NCBI GenBank assembly: GCA_018881555.1
Contig: JACAXG010000009.1
Location: 150,589-214,588 of the forward strand
Source: Amblyornis subalaris
Taxonomy: Eukaryota; Chordata; Aves; Passeriformes; Ptilonorhynchidae
Reading direction: 5' to 3'
DNA: 64,000 nt
Of this stretch, positions 11,181 through 25,400 are shown piece after piece. Every line of letters starts with the position of its first letter. Position 1 is the first letter of the stretch. The notes beneath the pieces were generated by a model. The model had not been told where the DNA came from and did no database searches. It saw nothing but the letters and a program-made list of their open reading frames with translations. The translations under genes and the position numbers were made by a program.

Positions 11181-14100
11181 ATTTTCTTTTGCTTTTTTTT
11201 TTTTTCTCACTCCAGACAGTGAAACAAGCAAACAAACAAAGTCTCAAACCCCAGATTTTACAGAGATGTCAATTCCTTCTCTAAAAAGGCATTGACCTGA
11301 TAATTATTATCTGAGTAGATTGTTTTGGATATAAGGATACTCATAAATTTCAAATACTGTATTAGCACTCTTCTAACAGGCAAGTGCTTCAGCTGTGTCA
11401 CTTACTAGCTCATAATATTCTTTTAATAAAATATGTGCTCTAGACTGTGACTGGTGACAAGGATAAATCCCATGGTCTTAATTCAGGTACGTGATGGATC
11501 TCAAATCTTTCTCTAGGTCACCAGTTTCAGCCTCAGACAGCAGAGTTAACTTCATGAATACAAGTTATAAGTATTAGTTGACTATTTAATGGTGTCTGGA
11601 AAAATGATGGAGTTTATTTCAGTCTAGATTTGAGTGCTTATATCTCATAAATATGTACACTGAAGAAAGTTGCAGTTGTATCCTCTTCACCCTAGAAGAC
11701 TTGAGAACAATTAAATCTAGCTTCAATTAATTAAAATAAAAAAGAAAGTCAGCCAGAAGTCTTACAGCATTACAATTTTTTATTAAGGCCTTTGTCCAAA
11801 TTCTTGGTTTTGCTCTTGTTTCTATGATTAGTTCGAAGATAAATGATTTAACTTCTGTGTACATCTAAGGTGACATATTATAATTTATAAAAATGCCAGT
11901 GCAGTGAAATAGCCCAAACACGAATGTACTGACAATTTCTATGTAATTAATTCAGAGCTGTCACTTTTCTATGTGTGCTCAGAGCATCCGTGCATAACAA
12001 ATGTGAAACAGCCCAGTAATCAATATTCCTTGTCAAGTACAACTATATTGTCAGGGACTTATTAGCATTAGTTATTCCTTCTTATTTTTCTCCTTTATAT
12101 ATTTAATTAATTGAAATGCATTTCATTACCATTCTTAACATATAACACTGCATTTTAAGTTGTATCCTTACCAAATTCTGGTCAGAGTGATGCCTCTCTT
12201 TTGCAACCTNTTTTTAAAAATCTTGGTAACAAGCCATGTAATTTACAGCACATTATGGGAACAGAATTCTTGTTGAGATTCTTCTGGTTAATCCAACATG
12301 GGCACAGGCTGTGCTGGATTGCTTAATTTCTTGTGTGGTCAATGTCTATAGGAGGAAAAGAACAATGGCTGTATTTACTCAAGTGCTGCACTGAGTCACT
12401 GAAAGTACAATTTTGTGATGAACATTTTCATCAAAGCAAAGCAGTGTCTTATCAGCCTGTCCAAATTTTTATCCGTGATAGCTGGCTGTTCTGTTTGGTG
12501 CATTTTCTCTGTCTCTGAATCTGGAGAATGTGATCTTGTTTCATCAAGCTTTCAAATCCATTCCATTCAAGAATAGATGTAGATTAGAGATCTACCACAG
12601 GACTGTAATCCATGCTATCCCCTCAAAATTGTCTCTTTTAGTTGCTGCTCAGTCTTTATTTCTATGGGGGCACTGTCTACAGTGTTTGAGAACTTCGAAT
12701 TTAATAATACTGAGAGATACAGAATCACATCACAGCCATCCTTTAACTTCACATCCTAATTTGTGAAGTGACCTAATTTTTTATGATGCTTGCAGATGAG
12801 TTAGCACTGTTACTATCAAGTTCTATGTTACTGTCATAGAGAAGTTAAGAAAAGTGTTTAGACAACAAATAAAGCCTGTGGATTATTGAGTGGAATGGCT
12901 GAAATTCAGTAAATGTGTGGCCTACTTTACTGTATGAAGCAAACAAAACAAACACTGCACCTGAGGCTTTCAATAATCCACGCCCTCAAAGATGTTTTGC
13001 CTGTAAACAAAAGGCAAAAAACACAGAAAAAGCAACAATTCAACCATAAAATTCTGGCTGTCAGCTCCCTTCAAAACTCATCCTTTTGGCCTCTACACCT
13101 AGGTCCCAGTTCTCTCACTTTGTTTTGTTATCTTTCTTGCAACCTGTGGGGCATCATACTGTGAGCAGGGACATACCAGGCAGAAGGGTCCTGGAAATGC
13201 ATTCCTCATCAAAGTAAAAATGGATTAGAAGGAGGATGGCAAACATTTTCAAGATCTTGAGGGACCTCAGCTGGGGAACGGTGGAAAGGACCCAGTTAGA
13301 TCCAGTAAGAACACCACAGGCTCATGAAGTGCCACCAGAGAAATAGCAAGTGAACACCGATATCTGGAGAAACAATCTCTCACAGATGGTGGTAAGCTCT
13401 GGCACCAGCACAAGCAATTATCACGCAGAAAAGAATTCAGCAGCCATGGAAAATACTGAAATAAGTTGTAAATTTCTCAATCTTTGCGTTATATTTGGCG
13501 ACTATTTCTTCTGATTTTATGTTCTGTGTTTCTCTAAAAGCTTGTGAGCATCATATTTTAGCCTTGTAACTGATTTTTTAACTTTCTGAAATTTTCTAAA
13601 CATGAAGCCATGAACTAAAATTTTTTTGTACAGGTAATTGGTAACTTCTGTTTTTGTTGTGTGCTTCTATAAGGCTCTTTGTATATGTAAAGCCTTATTT
13701 CACTTTAATATATTCAGTAAAAATTGTTGTTTCAGCTAAAGAAACTGGAAAAAATGCATTTTTCCTGAGAAATGTCTGCCGCTACAGGCAAGTAATTTTG
13801 TTTCTCAAGCACAAGAGATGGTGAAAAAATAGTAACAAAGTAGGAAAGAAGCATATTATGACAACAGAAGCAAGGTACTTAATCTAAAAAAGGAAAATTT
13901 ATCCACTTCCAAGTGTCTCTGTTGTGAATTGCTCAAAACCTTCACAGAAGATAGTGAAAAGTTGAAATATGGTTTCATTATATGGGAAACTGATGATCAC
14001 TATGCACATGTCAAGATATATTTTCAAACTCCATCTTGACCATATTGCTGGGTTTTTCTTTACCACTAGTTTTGATGCTTTACTTTTAATGAAAAATTAT

Positions 14101-17100
14101 AAAAGAGTCAGTAATACAGGTACAAAATAATTTANTTATATGCCATAAATATGTTTATTTATGTGCCGTACTTAAATAGAAGCACTCTAGCTGCAGGTGA
14201 CTTTTGTCAAAGAGCAAGCTGAATGCAACCAGGCTCTGATCAGGAATGGAAAGCTGTGTGTGCAAAGGGTACATATATGTGCCCCCTGACCCATGGGATC
14301 CCAGGGAAATTCCCAAGTGTGTGAGAACATGGGTGTTGGAACTAAGGTGAATTCGCAACTATGACTGGTGCAAAGAGATGGAGGATCCATCTAGGTGGAT
14401 GGGGAAGTGGTAAAAAGGATCACACAAGTTCTTTGCCATATTGAGTAACTTCGTCAGCATGAGCTTGTGCTGATAAGGTAGGGAAACAATCTTCTCCAGA
14501 CTCCAAATACATCACTGATGTAGTACCCAAAGAACAACTATGTAGAATTAAAACCTAGTGATTGCACATAGGAAAGCAGTGGGTTTACACTAACCCTGAG
14601 TACTTGAGTAAAAAACTTTCTCAGAAAATCTCTGCAAAACCTGCCCATATTTCTGTTGAGATGCTTCCATTGATCAATCATGCACTTTAGCCTGGCAGGG
14701 CTGAAAGTGCAGCTCAGGGGCTCACACTGTCACCCAGGTGCTGCTTCAGACTGCCAAAGCTGGTGTGTCCTGTTTGCGGGAGCTGAGAACACAAACAGTC
14801 CTGTCACAGGGTGTTGGGAGAGGCTGTAAGACACGAAATTATACTGTGTATCTTAAGACAGAGACAGCATCAAGGCTCTCTTAATTCTAGGGCTTTCAAG
14901 GATTGAGGTCTTCCCAAGCGGTTTTTGACCAGCAGAAACCTCTTGGTCAGTGCCCTTCACTGCTTGGTGTGGGGAGGCACCTCTTGTCCCATGAAAACGT
15001 CACTAACACAATTCTATGTCTGGCATCTGAAAATATTATATCCCTACTTTTCCATAACATATGTTGACATCCAAGCCTTAAGCCATGCAAAATTGAAGAG
15101 CACTTAGTCATAGTGAGAACATTTTGCAGTGCTGCTATGCCGTCATACGAAAAACACCAGTTAACTTGCTACCCTGGTAAAGCTTGAAGACAGCTTCTTA
15201 TTTTCCTTTCCACTGGTTATGTAAATGTTTGTTGTCATTATGTTAAAAAGGGATTTTTCCAACCCTCTTCTTAATAGTTTTCCTAATCCCCACCAACATT
15301 ACTGCCAAAAAACCCATGCATTTGATATATTCAGGAACTTAATGATGGAGTCTGGAGGGATTTCAGGTGTCTTTATTTCTGGGGTAGATAACTTGAATTC
15401 ACTTTAAAAATAGTTTGCAATTTTTCAGAAGGGGCTGACAATCATCCTCCTTTAAAGTTTCTCTTGCTAAGCATTCAGAATTATGTTTACTTTTTCAGGA
15501 AAGCACTTGTGACAGTAGCGTATTTTGCTTAATATACAGGTACCTCGTTCCACAGGACTCCATTAATTTGAGCTTGTGGGCTGTATCCCCACGACCAAAA
15601 CATCCTCTTGGAACATTGTTTGTGAAAAAAGTAGATCTGCACAAATATTTCAAGGAAAGTGAAAATTATTCTTGAATTCTCTGCAAACCAATAACAATTT
15701 TGTTGTGTAGTCTGCTGTAATAATGAGCATGCTTTTTTCAGCCTTGACACAAATCGCACTCATCTTCCTTGATATCTTCTGCTTTAGGATGATTGCTATT
15801 TTTCACATTTCAGTGCTCAAAAATTCATGTGCAATAAGCAACTGTTCTTTCAGATTGTCAGAGATTATTAGTTTTTTGCTGAAGCTCTGTACAACTAAAA
15901 TCTTGCTTTTACAATATCTCTACCTTTCAGCAAACCAGATGTGCAGAAGTATCTCTGAAGAAAATACCAGTAACATTTCCAAAACATTGCCCTTTCATGT
16001 GTGAAGCATAAAATCACCCTTCCTCTACTATGAGTTCCAGGTTAAGTAACCAGTAGTTCATCATAACCAGCGTGTACATAGTTGAGAGACTGATGTTTTT
16101 GCAACACGTCTGAGCATAAATCCTGTCTGCTCTGAAGAGGCAGGCAAATACCATGGCAGAGGTGAATCTCAGTCTGAATGATGTTCACCTCCTGCAGCCA
16201 CTTCAGCCTCTGTGCTGTGGAAAGCAACACAAACACAGCATTCTGATGAGCTGCCAGCCACGGCTGTAGTGAAATCCATTGTTATAATGGGCAGGAAATG
16301 TTCACATTGGATTGGTTTCCTTATTTTTATCTGCAGTCTCCATCCCTATCTAACTGTAAGCTGTTTGAGGTGGTGAATCAATGTGATTTCTGAGTGGTTA
16401 AAGCCGTTTGGATTTCAGCCTTGTGACCTCTGTCTTGCTCAGGCTGTCCATAACTAGCTGGCAGTGCCTGGCCTGTCAGACCTGATTAGTTAAAAGGGAT
16501 TACGAGCCCAATTCCTCACATGGATAGCAGAGGCACTGATGAGGGGTAAGTGGCTGTGATCATGTCATGGACTTCAGTAACGGAGCTCGAGGTGTCACCA
16601 TGCGGGGCACAACACCGCAGGAACCACAGGCTTTGGATGACATCGTCTTGTCGAAGTGACTGATGCCTCTAGACAGAAGGATGCAGTAAAACTGTAATCA
16701 GTGCTGGTCTGAATGCTATGTGCCTGTCTTATTCTGTCAAGCCTTTCATCAGGAACTGAGTAAATCTATGCTAAGCTCTAAGATTTTACAGTTATATACT
16801 ACCTTGCCCTGACAAGAGGTCCAACATGATCATAATCCCATATCCTCCAACACGTCCCTGAATGGCCCCTGTGGAATGAACTGCAAGAGCCACAAAGTCT
16901 CAGAGAAAGAGGAATTGAGAAGCTTGACTTTGATCTGTGGTTTTCGGGAACATGCAATGGACTTTGTAGAGGAGTTGATTTTCCATGCACCAATATCAGC
17001 TCCTCCGTTGGTAACACCCACATTATGCCTGTGCAGTGGCCCATGACTTCTTTATGAGATGATTTTACTTTCCCACCCATCAACTGGGTCAGCAAGTAAG

Positions 17101-18351
17101 GGTTTCTCTACAGGTAAAGGAAGTTTGTCTGCCAGGTTAGCATTAAGCTTTAGGGCATTGTAATAGGATGGGATCTAGAAATAGCAGACCTTACGCAGAC
17201 ATGTAGTATATTCTGCCTTCCTGAGTCCAAACAGCAGCTGCAGTGGAAAACAGGCATGGATGAAGACGCAGAACATAATAAAGCAAAGACATAGTTGTAC
17301 ACATGGAACAAACAATGCAGTTAGAAGTGGGGTAGCATTAGTAACCATTTATGAATAGCTCGTGAATATTACTGAGAGACAAGGAGTCAATATAGTGTGC
17401 TGTTAACTTTCCTATAATATTAATGACAGGGGGCAGCCAGGAACAAGGGAGGACATGAGTTTTGTAGATAGGAAAAAACTGTGACTGCAGCAAAGACAAG
17501 AAGGCAGGAGTTTGTTGAAACAGGAACCATATACTCTTGTACCTTGCTGCAACTCTTCCTCACTCTCTTGGAGATGCTTTTTGCTATGGTGGTAGAGGAG
17601 TACTTGAGCCCACATCTGTCCTGGTGCATGGTACAAGACAGGGTCCCCTATGAACCAAAGCCAGTGCTGAGGTGTATCTTTGCTCCACAACAAAGCCTAG
17701 TATTTGGGAGTTGAAATGTAAAGCAGGTAAATAAACATTTTAAACTAAAATTTGAGAGCATCCTCTATTCCCAATTTATACAATAAGGTATAATTGCAAC
17801 AGAATCTTGTTTTATTAACAGTAACTGACGTAAACAGCTGGAAATTCTGATCCTCTCTTGCTGTTTTTTCTTTCCATGCTCTGTGTCCCACAGCACATGG
17901 AAAACATTTAGACAGGAGAGGAAAGAGGAGCAACTGAAAGTGCCTTCATCCATATGAGCAATCTTAATGAACTGAGCACTGAACCTAGTAATACACAGAG
18001 TGGTTTCTTTATGATGATCAATTGAAGAACCAGTAAATTGTGCACAAGTTTTAGTGCTTTTCTCTGATGAAAAGGATTTTGACATGAGGAGTCTCAAGCA
18101 TCCAATACATCCCACTGTTAAAGGGGTAAACGACAACTGCTTTCAGTTCTACCACAAACATTCTGCATGGCTTTGCAATGTATGGGAACTTGCCCAGGAC
18201 TCAGCAACAGAATTTTTTTTTCGTAAGTCTTTCCCCTGACTCATATCTTGCCTTCTGTGAGAGATGGTTCCCATGCTGGCTTGTCTTGACTCCATTTTTA
18301 CACAGACAAAATTCTCACCAACTATGTGGTCACAGTAGTGTGTTTCTGTGG
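11181..18351. other. Unique AT-rich DNA, no gene seen
   Basis: Seven kilobases with no recognisable gene, LTR or CR1. All frames are below about 100 codons, lie on both strands, and lack domains. The region 16260-16660 has higher GC and no repeat signature, so it may be a conserved element, but this cannot be judged from one sequence. Ambiguous bases lie at 12210 and 14135. Confidence 0.5.
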
Positions 18352-18409
18352 CGGATGGATGGATTCATGGATTCATGGATTCATGGATGGATTCATGGAT
18401 GGAAGGATG
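18352..18409. repeat. GGATTCAT / GGAT minisatellite
   Basis: Alternating GGATTCAT and GGAT units run for about 58 bases. They make the repetitive MDSWIHGW-type peptide in a frame here, which is an artefact of the repeat. Confidence 0.85.
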
Positions 18410-21400
18410 AAAATGTCATTTTGAGAAGGCCTGTCAGAGTATTTCTCAGACCTGACCTGCCTTATGAGGTGAGACAGAATGATAAACTTTGCTCGTTCAC
18501 AACACCAGAAGGCTGTCTGGAGAACATTTCACAATCTAGTTAATAATGTAAGTTCATGAAAGATATATCAGTGCTATGGGGAAATTAGCCTGTAGTGTTA
18601 CAGCACATCTGGTAAAGTCACTGAGTGAGCTTATCAGAAATCTAAAAGAATGGGTCAAGATAAAATATATATGATAATTTATGTTTTGTATAGAACATAA
18701 GGAAACTTTGTTTAGTAAAACAAAGAAGGATCATGTTGGACACATGTAATGTGGTCAAAGAAGAATTCCTCTTGTAAGGAAAGGCACAAAACAAAAGTTT
18801 GGTTATGGCCCTCCCTCCAGCTTCCTTCTCAACATCTACAGGGTTCAAACTCTGCTTCTTTCTCTGTCATCCCTCAGTTGGATTTCAGGGAAAACTTCAA
18901 TGCAAAATGCATAGAATTTCTAATCCCTTACACTGGAATATCTTTGATTTATAAGAAGAGCAATCTCAAAATTTTAGTTATTAAGAATCACTCAGTGTCA
19001 CAGGGAAATTAATGACCAGAATGGTATTTGTAATAAAAAACCAAATGTTTCTGGACAACAAAGAATAAAAATTATAAAAACTATATTATAAACTGTATTG
19101 AAAGTCGCAGCCATGTAATTTTTTGTTATTTTTGTAAAATATGAAATAATGACTATATTCAAAATTTGCAGATTTTACTGCAGTCAGAACTTCTGATCAT
19201 AGTATTGATTATTGAAGCAATTATTTTAAATGAGAAGGAAGAAATCATAAGATTTTTGATCAATCTGACTCATTTATTTTCTGCCTTTATGTTTACTTAG
19301 CTGTTAAAAGATTTGCTCCAGGTATATACACAGCAAGGCTACTTAATACAATTGTTGGTTATGCTATAAATGAGCAAATAATTTCTTTCCTTAAAGGAGG
19401 ATGAAGCAAAGAATAAAATATGTACCTCCAAAAATAATAAGAATTTAAAGAACAGCTAATGAAACTTGGGAGAGAGGAGTGATGAATCACAGAATTCTAG
19501 GTCATGCAGGAAACCTGTGTAAATCATAGTGTTTTTCCAGTTTACTGTCAATTCTGAAAAATGAGGAGAAAATAATTGTTTCAATTTAACCTCAAATGTG
19601 TTGTTTATCTGTAGTCAAAAAAAAAGAAGAAAAAAGAATTGTTTTGTACTTAGAAATATGAACACAGAAGCCTTGTATTCATTCTGAACCTCCAGGTTTC
19701 ATTTTGAATTTGAATAGTAGTGTTGTGTATCTTTCTGTTTTTAAAAAAGGAAAGAAATCTTAGAAATAAACACTTATTCATAACTGAATTTGCATTTTGT
19801 ATGCCAGTATATATGTATCTGTTTTCCCTGGTCTGTCAGATGTAGTTTGAAATCAATGACTGAGGCTCAGTTCTGCCATTTTTTGCTTATTTGAAAAGAT
19901 TCAACAGGCCAGTAGACATAGAGACCTTTTATAAATACATAGGCCAGCAGTTAGCTGCAGAGCATTACACTCCACAATTTTCAGGTATTTTGAGATGAGC
20001 ACAAACACTGACTGCATTTTGAAAAGCTGCCTGATCAATTTACAGTAGTGCTGTTTTAATGTGAGAATTTAACCTTGTAAAGAAAAGACAAAGTGGGTTC
20101 AGTTCCCTCTGGAGCAGTCACAGAACTAAGAAGAGGGTCTGTAACTTCCCTGTAAGAGAGCGAGCTAAAATTTGGGTTGTGCCACCTCTCAGTCTGAAAG
20201 CATTATTTTTTCAGCCAGCAGGACCATGACCCAGTCAGCACGTGCTGTATTAAATTGAAATGTTTACATAGACATCAGTGGTATTGGGTCAAGTTCATGT
20301 TTGTCCATGCAAAGAAATGCTACCACCTTCCTCAGAGAATATAATTTTTCTAAATATTAGATATACATTAATTGAAATCAAAATATATACATATTAGTTT
20401 CATATTACATGTAATAATCTATCTGTTAGATGTCTATGAATTACAGCTAAACCATCCTCTGGAGATTATACAATTGGCAATAGATATTCACATGCTAGAA
20501 GAAATTCTGGAATGAAGACAAGTAACCATAAGGGGAAAAAAAGGAAGAAATTATTGTCTTTCAAAGTGAAATAAAAATTTTCTTCCTGTCAAAGAAATGG
20601 ATATAGTGGAAAGATTGTCATAAAAAGAACTATCTAATTTGGAAAATATATGCAAAAGACTTAGGTTGGAAAACGCGTCAGCATTAGGCTGTCAGCATTA
20701 GGCACCCCTGCCTTTTCAAGGAGAATCTATCAAGTCTGATGTTACATATTAAAGACAACAATTAACTGGACCCTCTGGGAAAGACACTTAAAAAGTGCTC
20801 TTTCCTGTTGCAGTTGTCTCCCTCAAATAGCTTTGCGACTACATAGTAAATTTGGCATAGAGCTATCTAACTGCACATCAAATTGGGATGCTATTTGAAC
20901 TCACTCTTTAGGGGATCAAATACTTCACCATCCAGAAACAGCTTCCAGAAACTGGAGCGGGATCCTGGAGTGCAATGCCTCACAAAGGCTCTTCACATCT
21001 AACAGTGTGACAAATTAACACTATCACAATCTCTGTAATAAATGGAAATCTGTATCCCAGACCATATTTAAAAGGACTCCAATGAGATATTGAATAAGGA
21101 ATTTCCTTGCCGAAAAGCACTTAACTGCCATTAGGAGGTGACCTAACATTTGAGATTGAAATATTTTCTATTTATGTTAATGATAATTTGGCCTTTAGAT
21201 AAAAAGCTCTGTCACTAGCCTTGTCCTGCACTTTTGTTCTGTAATTGTGCATAATAGAAATGACAAAAAAATGTCTGAAGCCATTTGCTAGATTCAAATT
21301 ATATAATACAGACCTTTGTCATAGGCATAATATTGTTTCTTTTTGGTAAAAGAAAATTGGTTTTCCCCGGTCCCGTATAACAATGTGTATAACTTGCCAT

Positions 21401-21929
21401 CAGATTGGAGGACATTCATTGAAATCAACTTCTTCCTGAGCCCCCACTTTCCTTCTTGCACTTATCCATGTGTTTTGGTTCTGGATTGTCTACCTAGAGC
21501 TAGGTAGACAGAGCAAGAGTGGCAGTTGAATTCTTTTTCATTCTAGGAGAGCACAGAAGAGATATAGTCACTAGAGAATGAATCACTTGTCCGTTTGAAT
21601 AATGCCTTACTGTTTCTTCTCAACTGGTACCTGGTATATATGTTGAAGGATGAGGGTTATACGCCTCCTATATTTATCTAGTCCATACATCAATATAAAG
21701 GTCAATTGCCTTTTATAGACACTGCTAAGTTTATTCTGACAATTATTTTGTGTCACTGGGCTCTGTACCTCAGCCATAACTATGTACAAAGTATTTTTAT
21801 TGATCAACTTCAGCTGCATACTGTTTTATTGAACTCCTTCTCTTTCTTCTTGATATATGAGGACAGTAGGTGCTGGATATCTGATTTACATTCTCTGTAT
21901 GTTCACTAGAAACTTCTACTAGTTTCCTG
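18410..21929. other. Unique, strongly AT-rich DNA
   Basis: No gene or repeat was recognised. The stretch 19000-21400 has almost no open frame above 60 codons on either strand. A perfect short palindrome occurs at 21488-21509. Confidence 0.5.
21488..21509. repeat. Near-perfect palindrome, 10-bp arms
   Basis: The arms GTCTACCTAG and CTAGGTAGAC are exact reverse complements separated by two bases (AG). A hairpin this short with a 2-base centre is unlikely to form a stable RNA loop, but the dyad could be a protein-binding site. No role is shown. Confidence 0.85.
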
Positions 21930-22420
21930 AAATGCCCACTTCCAGTCATATCTTTACTAAACCGAACAGACTCAATCTTTTAAATCTCTCCTTCTGTGGA
22001 AATCACTGTATATTCATTACTTATTATGCATAATATTTTGTCAATCCTCTTTCCACCCTTCACCTTCAGCAATATCTTTTCTGAGATATGATGAAACTGA
22101 ATGAAGAATGTCAAGTGATATCTCACAAGCAATTTACATAGTGATGTTATGAACTTCCCAGTATTCATTTCCTATTCACTCTTTATGCTTCCTAACTATT
22201 TCATTTACATTTGATTCATCCTAACAATTTTATTTACTCCTTATGCTGTACACTGAGTAGCAGTTTCACTAGGACATCAGATGTGGTACTACATTCATTT
22301 TCTGGTTTTTAGGTTTTTTCCCAAAGACTCCAAGACTGTGTGAGTAGTTCAGATTATTTCCATGTGCATTATAAAGCATTAGTCAACAATAAATTTCATA
22401 GACGAACTATTTCCTATGAA
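21930..22420 (-). mobile_element. Ancient CR1-like LINE fragment
   Basis: The plus strand follows the reverse complement of an old sauropsid CR1 in correct order: the 'AATCTCTCCTTCTG' segment, a 'GTCAATCCTCTTTCCA' segment, the 'TATCTTTTCTGAGATATGAT' segment, a GCTGTACACTGAGT segment, an AAAGACTCCAAGACTG segment, and finally AACAATAAATTTCAT. It is heavily mutated with many indels, so it was inserted long ago. It carries no open frame. Boundaries are approximate, and extension on either side is possible. Confidence 0.6.
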
Positions 22421-25400
22421 TAATTTATTTGATGCAGTTAGTTCTTTCTATGAATTCCTGTTTTCCATTTTGATAAAGAATTTGTCATTGGTAATAATTC
22501 AGCCAACAGTTTATGTTCACCTATTGTTTACTTTGACTAGTCATTATTCATTGCTTATTATTTGCACTTCCTGATTGGCTATTCAAGTCAAAATTGTTGC
22601 TCTTTTCAGCCACATTAATAACTCTTTTAGTCAGGAACTGTTTCTAAAGAAAGTCTAGAATTGTATTTCCATGAATAGAAGAGTCAGTATGGGGAGTTTT
22701 TTTGTGATTGGAAGCATTTATATAACAAACGAAGACATACGAGTTGTTGAAGAGTGTTGTCAGTTGTGTCAGAAGATGTTTGTCAGTGCAATGCTGGAGA
22801 AATCTGATATTGCAGAAGGATAAGGTGGCACCAGTAAATTAACAGTGAATCTCAGAATGTGTATGGGAATATTTTAGATTGACAAAGGTGGAGAGCTGAC
22901 AATGGATAAAGAACTCTATAACCAACAGAAGCAGTTAGGGGAAAAATGTGAACATTGCTCTGAAGAACTGAGTTCCATGGAAGACTTCCCGATGAAAAGG
23001 TTTTTTGCTCTTGGATTTAAAGAGAGGACACAACCCAACANAAGGATTGTTATTTAGTCAGATCAAGGCAGTGAGAAAGAAATGAAATTATCTGGAAAGT
23101 TTAGAAGCAACTGAACCGGTAGAGACAGGAATGTTTTGGTAAGTTTAAGCTTTAGTGTCTGTTTTAAATCCAATTTTAAAATTATGTTCCATGTAGTCAA
23201 GCAACTTGCAAATGAAATAGCGTATCGAGAGGAGGGTAGTTGTTATTTAATGAAAAAGTAGGTAGAGAAACTGATGTCAGGAAACACAGCCAAATAAATT
23301 CCTTAGAAACTTATGGCAAATGTCTGGATACAAGCTTAAAAAGTTTAACTGTAGACAGAAGAAAATGTGGTGGAAAAAACCTGGCATGAATAACTTCTTG
23401 ACAATTTCTTGCAGAAAACACATCTCATTTTCCAAAGGTCCATATAATACAGAACTTCCTTACTGTAAATTTCTAAGGTGCTTCTTTCTATAGGTATTAT
23501 TGGCAAAATTTTCCAACAGGATGAGGTCATATTGTGCTACTTGTCCGACTTCCACTTGACAGATAATTAAACCAAACTTCCCGACACAGAACATTAAAGT
23601 TATGACAAATTTCAGGTCTTCAGAAGAGGGCTGTAGCCTACTCAAGTTTAGGTACTCATAGCCACAGATATTTTCCATTTAGAGAATTTCAAAGGACTCT
23701 TCTTAAATTTCACGAGAGTAGTCATAATCACAAATCCCTCTGACCAGAAGAAAGCCCAGCTCTAGAGTAAGTAAAAAAACCTCTGAATTATATTGGGTTT
23801 CTTTCCATTATCAGGCACAGCAATATTAAAAGTTCTTATGGGAATAAATGAATTACCTGAACAAAATATTTTCTTTTATGCTCCAACACTGACAAATCTT
23901 CCAATTCACATTTATGGAGTGCCCATTAGCAAACAATAAGTGGGGATTCAAGGGCTTCAAAAGTGATTTTTTTCATTATCAGGAAAGCANAGCAACAGTA
24001 GGAAGACCAATATGAATTGCTACTTGTTTATCACAGCACTCAGAATTGCTCAACAGCAATAATTCCAGCAGAAATGCTAAACAAAAGACTCAGAATACAG
24101 ATGCTTAACTAACAGATCAAAAACAAGGGGCAAAGACGGAGGGAAAACAAGCATGATAAATCAGAAAGAGAAAACCAAAATACCAACTTAAAGAGGTAGA
24201 GGAGAGAGGCAAAAAGAGAAAAACCAGAAGTGACTTAAAAGCAGGAGACAAAAGGATTTTGTGATAAAATTAAGATGAAGCATGAGATAATTATGTGAAA
24301 GGTTCCTGTAATTGGATGACAACACAGAGACTTTGAATGGGGAAGGAAATGCCTCTTTCACATTTAGTCAGTGCCCCATTCTCTCTCACTGTCTCCAAAA
24401 ACCCACGTGTTAGAATTACACATCCATGGAGTTCTAGAAGTGAAAAAAAATTTTGGTAAATCTCTGTTTGATGTAGGTGTGAGCAGGCAGTGAATAAATG
24501 CAAGAAATTATTTAAACATTTATTCTAAAAGGATTGTTTTTTTTTTTTAATTAGCACTTAAGGTGATTATTTTCTAGTGCTAAACTTATATTCTTGGAGT
24601 AATTTTTTCTGATAATGTAGAGATATACATTTATTTGCACTGCAGACATTGAACTGAATGGCATGTTGGGCTGGAGCCAAAGAGAAAAAATGTGTAGAAA
24701 ATAATGAGAAAGTCTGTGAAAATAATAATGGCAAGAACCAGACATTAAAAAAGTCTTTACATTTTAATTGCAGAAACACTGGAACTAATACCTTCCCAGG
24801 CTTTTAAAACTATTTTCTCCTTGTCTGTACGTTTGCTCTTGAAGGCTGACTAGATTTTGAAAAGCAGCATTGATGATGTCCTTTCAGGGAGATGTGTTTT
24901 TGCCAAGCAATATGAGCATTATGAAACTTCCTACAATCTACTTCAATGACCCAGTCTGAAAACACAAGTGAAATTGAAATTACATGGCAACAAAATAACT
25001 CCAGCTTGTAGGGATGTTATTTTTTAAGAGCCATACAATTCTGTGGATCTTAGAATGTTTTAATCTTTTTCCAGAAACTAACCTTGCTTTCTAAATAATA
25101 ATTTACACGCTATTACTCACAGTTCTTTGCAGTAAGTTCTTGCTCGCACTAACTTCGAAGAATTTTTTATTCTAATTATACCTGAGGTAATGCTTAAGCC
25201 CATCATTCCTATATATCATGAAAAATATTCAGTGAGAAAAATAAATGGTGAAATGTCCATCTTAGTTTTGAGTGATAGGTCCTACAATTATTGACTATAA
25301 TTTAGAATTTGCCAAAATTAGAATGAGTAACGTTGGATCAATTTCTTCTCCACTTTCAAAATGACAGAACTCACGCAGAAAATTTGCACAGAAAGATTAT

